NCBI GenBank assembly: GCA_020846815.1
Contig: JADLDF010000317.1
Coordinates: forward strand, 1 to 6,808
Direction: 5' to 3'
DNA from: Gammaproteobacteria bacterium
Lineage (GTDB): Bacteria > Pseudomonadota > Gammaproteobacteria > Steroidobacterales > Steroidobacteraceae
Length of the DNA: 6,808 nt
Of this stretch, positions 5,872 to 6,808 are shown one piece after another. Under the pieces are notes generated by a model. That model had not been told where the DNA came from, did not search any database, and saw only the letters and a program-made list of their open reading frames with translations. Each line of letters begins with the position of its first letter. Within the stretch, counting starts at the first letter, position 1. A program made the translations under genes and the position numbers.

Positions 5872-5903
5872 TAACAAACGAAGTTCACTCGCTGGAGTGA
5901 ACT
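5872..5903 (-). terminator. Candidate Rho-independent terminator of ahcY
   Basis: AGTTCACTC (5882-5890) and GAGTGAACT (5895-5903) form a perfect 9-base stem with a 4-base loop. Read on the - strand the hairpin is followed by TCGTTTGTTA, an interrupted T-rich tract. That fits an intrinsic terminator for transcripts arriving from ahcY, whose stop is about 130 bases upstream. The stem is only moderately GC-rich and the T tract is broken, so a protein-binding palindrome is the main alternative. Confidence 0.5.
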
Positions 5904-5992
5904 GGGTCATCGGGGCGAGCACTTCGCCGCGCCGCTTGCGACATGTTGCGAGGCGCTGGCCCATAATTGTGACGCGAGGCACGCGCGCCGCA

Positions 5993-6006
5993 GCGCTCGG
6001 GAGCGC
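5993..6006. repeat. Tight GC-rich inverted repeat downstream of ahcY
   Basis: GCGCTC (5993-5998) and GAGCGC (6001-6006) are a perfect 6-base inverted repeat separated by two bases. This is effectively a 5-base stem with a 4-base loop, 26 bases after the ahcY stop codon. No T-run follows, so it is more likely a 3'-end stabilising structure or a pause site than a terminator on its own. Such short repeats also arise by chance in this GC-rich DNA. Confidence 0.35.
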
Positions 6007-6032
6007 CGTGACGCGCACGCGGGCAGGCGCGC

Positions 6033-6808
6033 TCAGTACCGGTAGGTGTCGGGCTTGTACGGGCCCTCGCGCGACACGCCGATGTAGCGCGCCTGCTGGT
6101 CGGTGAGCTCCGTGAGCTGTGCGCCGAGTTTTTTCAGCTGCAGCCGCGCGACTTTTTCGTCGAGGTGCTTGGGCAGCACATAGACGCCGACCGGATACTT
6201 CTCGTGGTTGCCCCACAGCTCGATCTGCGCGATCGTCTGGTTGGCGAACGACGAGGACATCACGTAGCTCGGGTGGCCGGTGCCGCAGCCGAGGTTCACG
6301 AGGCGGCCTTCGGCGAGCAGCGTGATGCGCTTGGCAGGTTGATTCCCCGACGGCGGGAAGATCACCTGGTCCACCTGCGGCTTGATGTTCTCCCAGGTGT
6401 ACTGCTTCAGCGAGGCGCAATCGATCTCGTTGTCGAAGTGCCCGATGTTGCAGACGATCGCCTGGTCCTTCATCTTCTTCATGTGATCGTGGGTGATCAC
6501 GTGGAAGTTGCCGGTGGCCGTGACGAAGATGTCGGCCTTGTCGGCGGCGTAGTCCATGGTGACCACGCGGTAGCCTTCCATGGCCGCCTGCAGCGCGCAG
6601 ATCGGGTCGACCTCGGTGATCCAGACCTGGGCCGACAGCGCGCGCAGCGCCTGCGCCGAGCCCTTGCCCACGTCACCGTAGCCGCAGACCACCGCGATCT
6701 TGCCCGCGACCATGACGTCGGTCGCGCGCTTGATCGCATCGACCAGCGACTCGCGGCAGCCGTAGAGGTTGTCGAACTTCGACTTGGTGACCGAGTCGTT
6801 GACGTTGA
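6033..6808 (-). CDS. ahcY: Adenosylhomocysteinase (S-adenosyl-L-homocysteine hydrolase), 3' part
   Basis: AhcY reversibly hydrolyses S-adenosylhomocysteine to adenosine and homocysteine. It is a cytoplasmic NAD-dependent tetramer that relieves product inhibition of methyltransferases and feeds the methionine cycle. The frame is open to the right edge, so the N-terminal part is missing; 257 residues are visible. The fragment begins with [19 protein letters not shown], which includes the catalytic lysine (K8) and the D12-N13 pair, equivalent to human K186, D190 and N191. The NAD-binding Rossmann loop GYGDVGKG is at about 42-49, then [22 protein letters not shown] and [17 protein letters not shown]. 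The C-terminus is [10 protein letters not shown], the conserved end that reaches the cofactor of the neighbouring subunit. The sequence is of the bacterial type and looks fully functional. Its promoter and any SAH-responsive riboswitch would lie outside the window. Confidence 0.97.
   Translation of the reverse strand, partial: NVNDSVTKSKFDNLYGCRESLVDAIKRATDVMVAGKIAVVCGYGDVGKGSAQALRALSAQVWITEVDPICALQAAMEGYRVVTMDYAADKADIFVTATGNFHVITHDHMKKMKDQAIVCNIGHFDNEIDCASLKQYTWENIKPQVDQVIFPPSGNQPAKRITLLAEGRLVNLGCGTGHPSYVMSSSFANQTIAQIELWGNHEKYPVGVYVLPKHLDEKVARLQLKKLGAQLTELTDQQARYIGVSREGPYKPDTYRY

Larger units (their letters stand above)
5782..6032. other. ahcY-cpdA intergenic region
   Basis: This 251-base gap contains no gene I can support. 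It holds a tight GC-rich inverted repeat just after the ahcY stop (5993-6006), a terminator-like hairpin (5872-5903), and presumably the cpdA promoter. The octamer GTGACGCG occurs twice, at 5969-5976 and 6008-6015. I could not identify a confident -35/-10 pair or a full CRP-type palindrome; TGTGA at 5968-5972 is only a half-site. Confidence 0.5.

Noticed and set aside
5866..5964. A 32-codon - strand frame starting at the ATG near 5964 in the ahcY-cpdA gap
   Set aside because: It has no ribosome binding site and its end runs through the terminator-like hairpin. It has no recognisable features.
5968..5972. TGTGA as a possible CRP/Clp site controlling cpdA
   Set aside because: Only one half-site is present; no TCACA partner at the required spacing.

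Overview
The window is a high-GC stretch of ordinary bacterial chromosome that most likely comes from a gammaproteobacterium. Hand counts give about 73-75% GC in sampled lines of the core genes. The adjacent pair mpl-ubiX is an arrangement I know from gammaproteobacteria such as Pseudomonas. CpdA and a bacterial-type AhcY fit the same group. I cannot name the genus; the Xanthomonadales/Nevskiales-type lineages are a reasonable guess.

Left block, + strand (1-2217): the 3' part of mpl (murein tripeptide recycling), then ubiX (prenyl-FMN synthase that supplies the ubiquinone-pathway decarboxylase UbiD), then a stand-alone LON substrate-binding-domain protein. All three are co-directional. Gaps are 67 and 158 bases, and both complete genes have recognisable ribosome binding sites.

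Middle block (2218-3022): a visibly lower-GC islet (55-63% in two sampled lines). It holds a DUF1697 protein on the + strand that stops at about 100 residues instead of the usual 175-180. Convergent to it is a small uncharacterised basic protein on the - strand. This is the most accessory-looking part of the window.

Right block, - strand (3023-6808): read in transcription order, the 3' part of ahcY (S-adenosylhomocysteine hydrolase) is followed by a 251-base gap carrying two inverted repeats, one of them terminator-like. Then come cpdA (cAMP phosphodiesterase), a TraB/GumN-family exported protein and a CPBP intramembrane protease. The cpdA and traB/gumN genes overlap by 73 bases, so the C-terminal serine run of CpdA is encoded by the same bases as the hydrophobic core of the next protein's signal peptide. 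A cpdA-traB/gumN-CPBP transcription unit is plausible but inferred.

I found no RNA genes, CRISPR array, insertion sequence or phage gene, and no convincing new multi-gene system. The items most worth a second look are the cpdA/traB overprinting, the low-GC islet with the truncated DUF1697 gene, and the small orphan protein.
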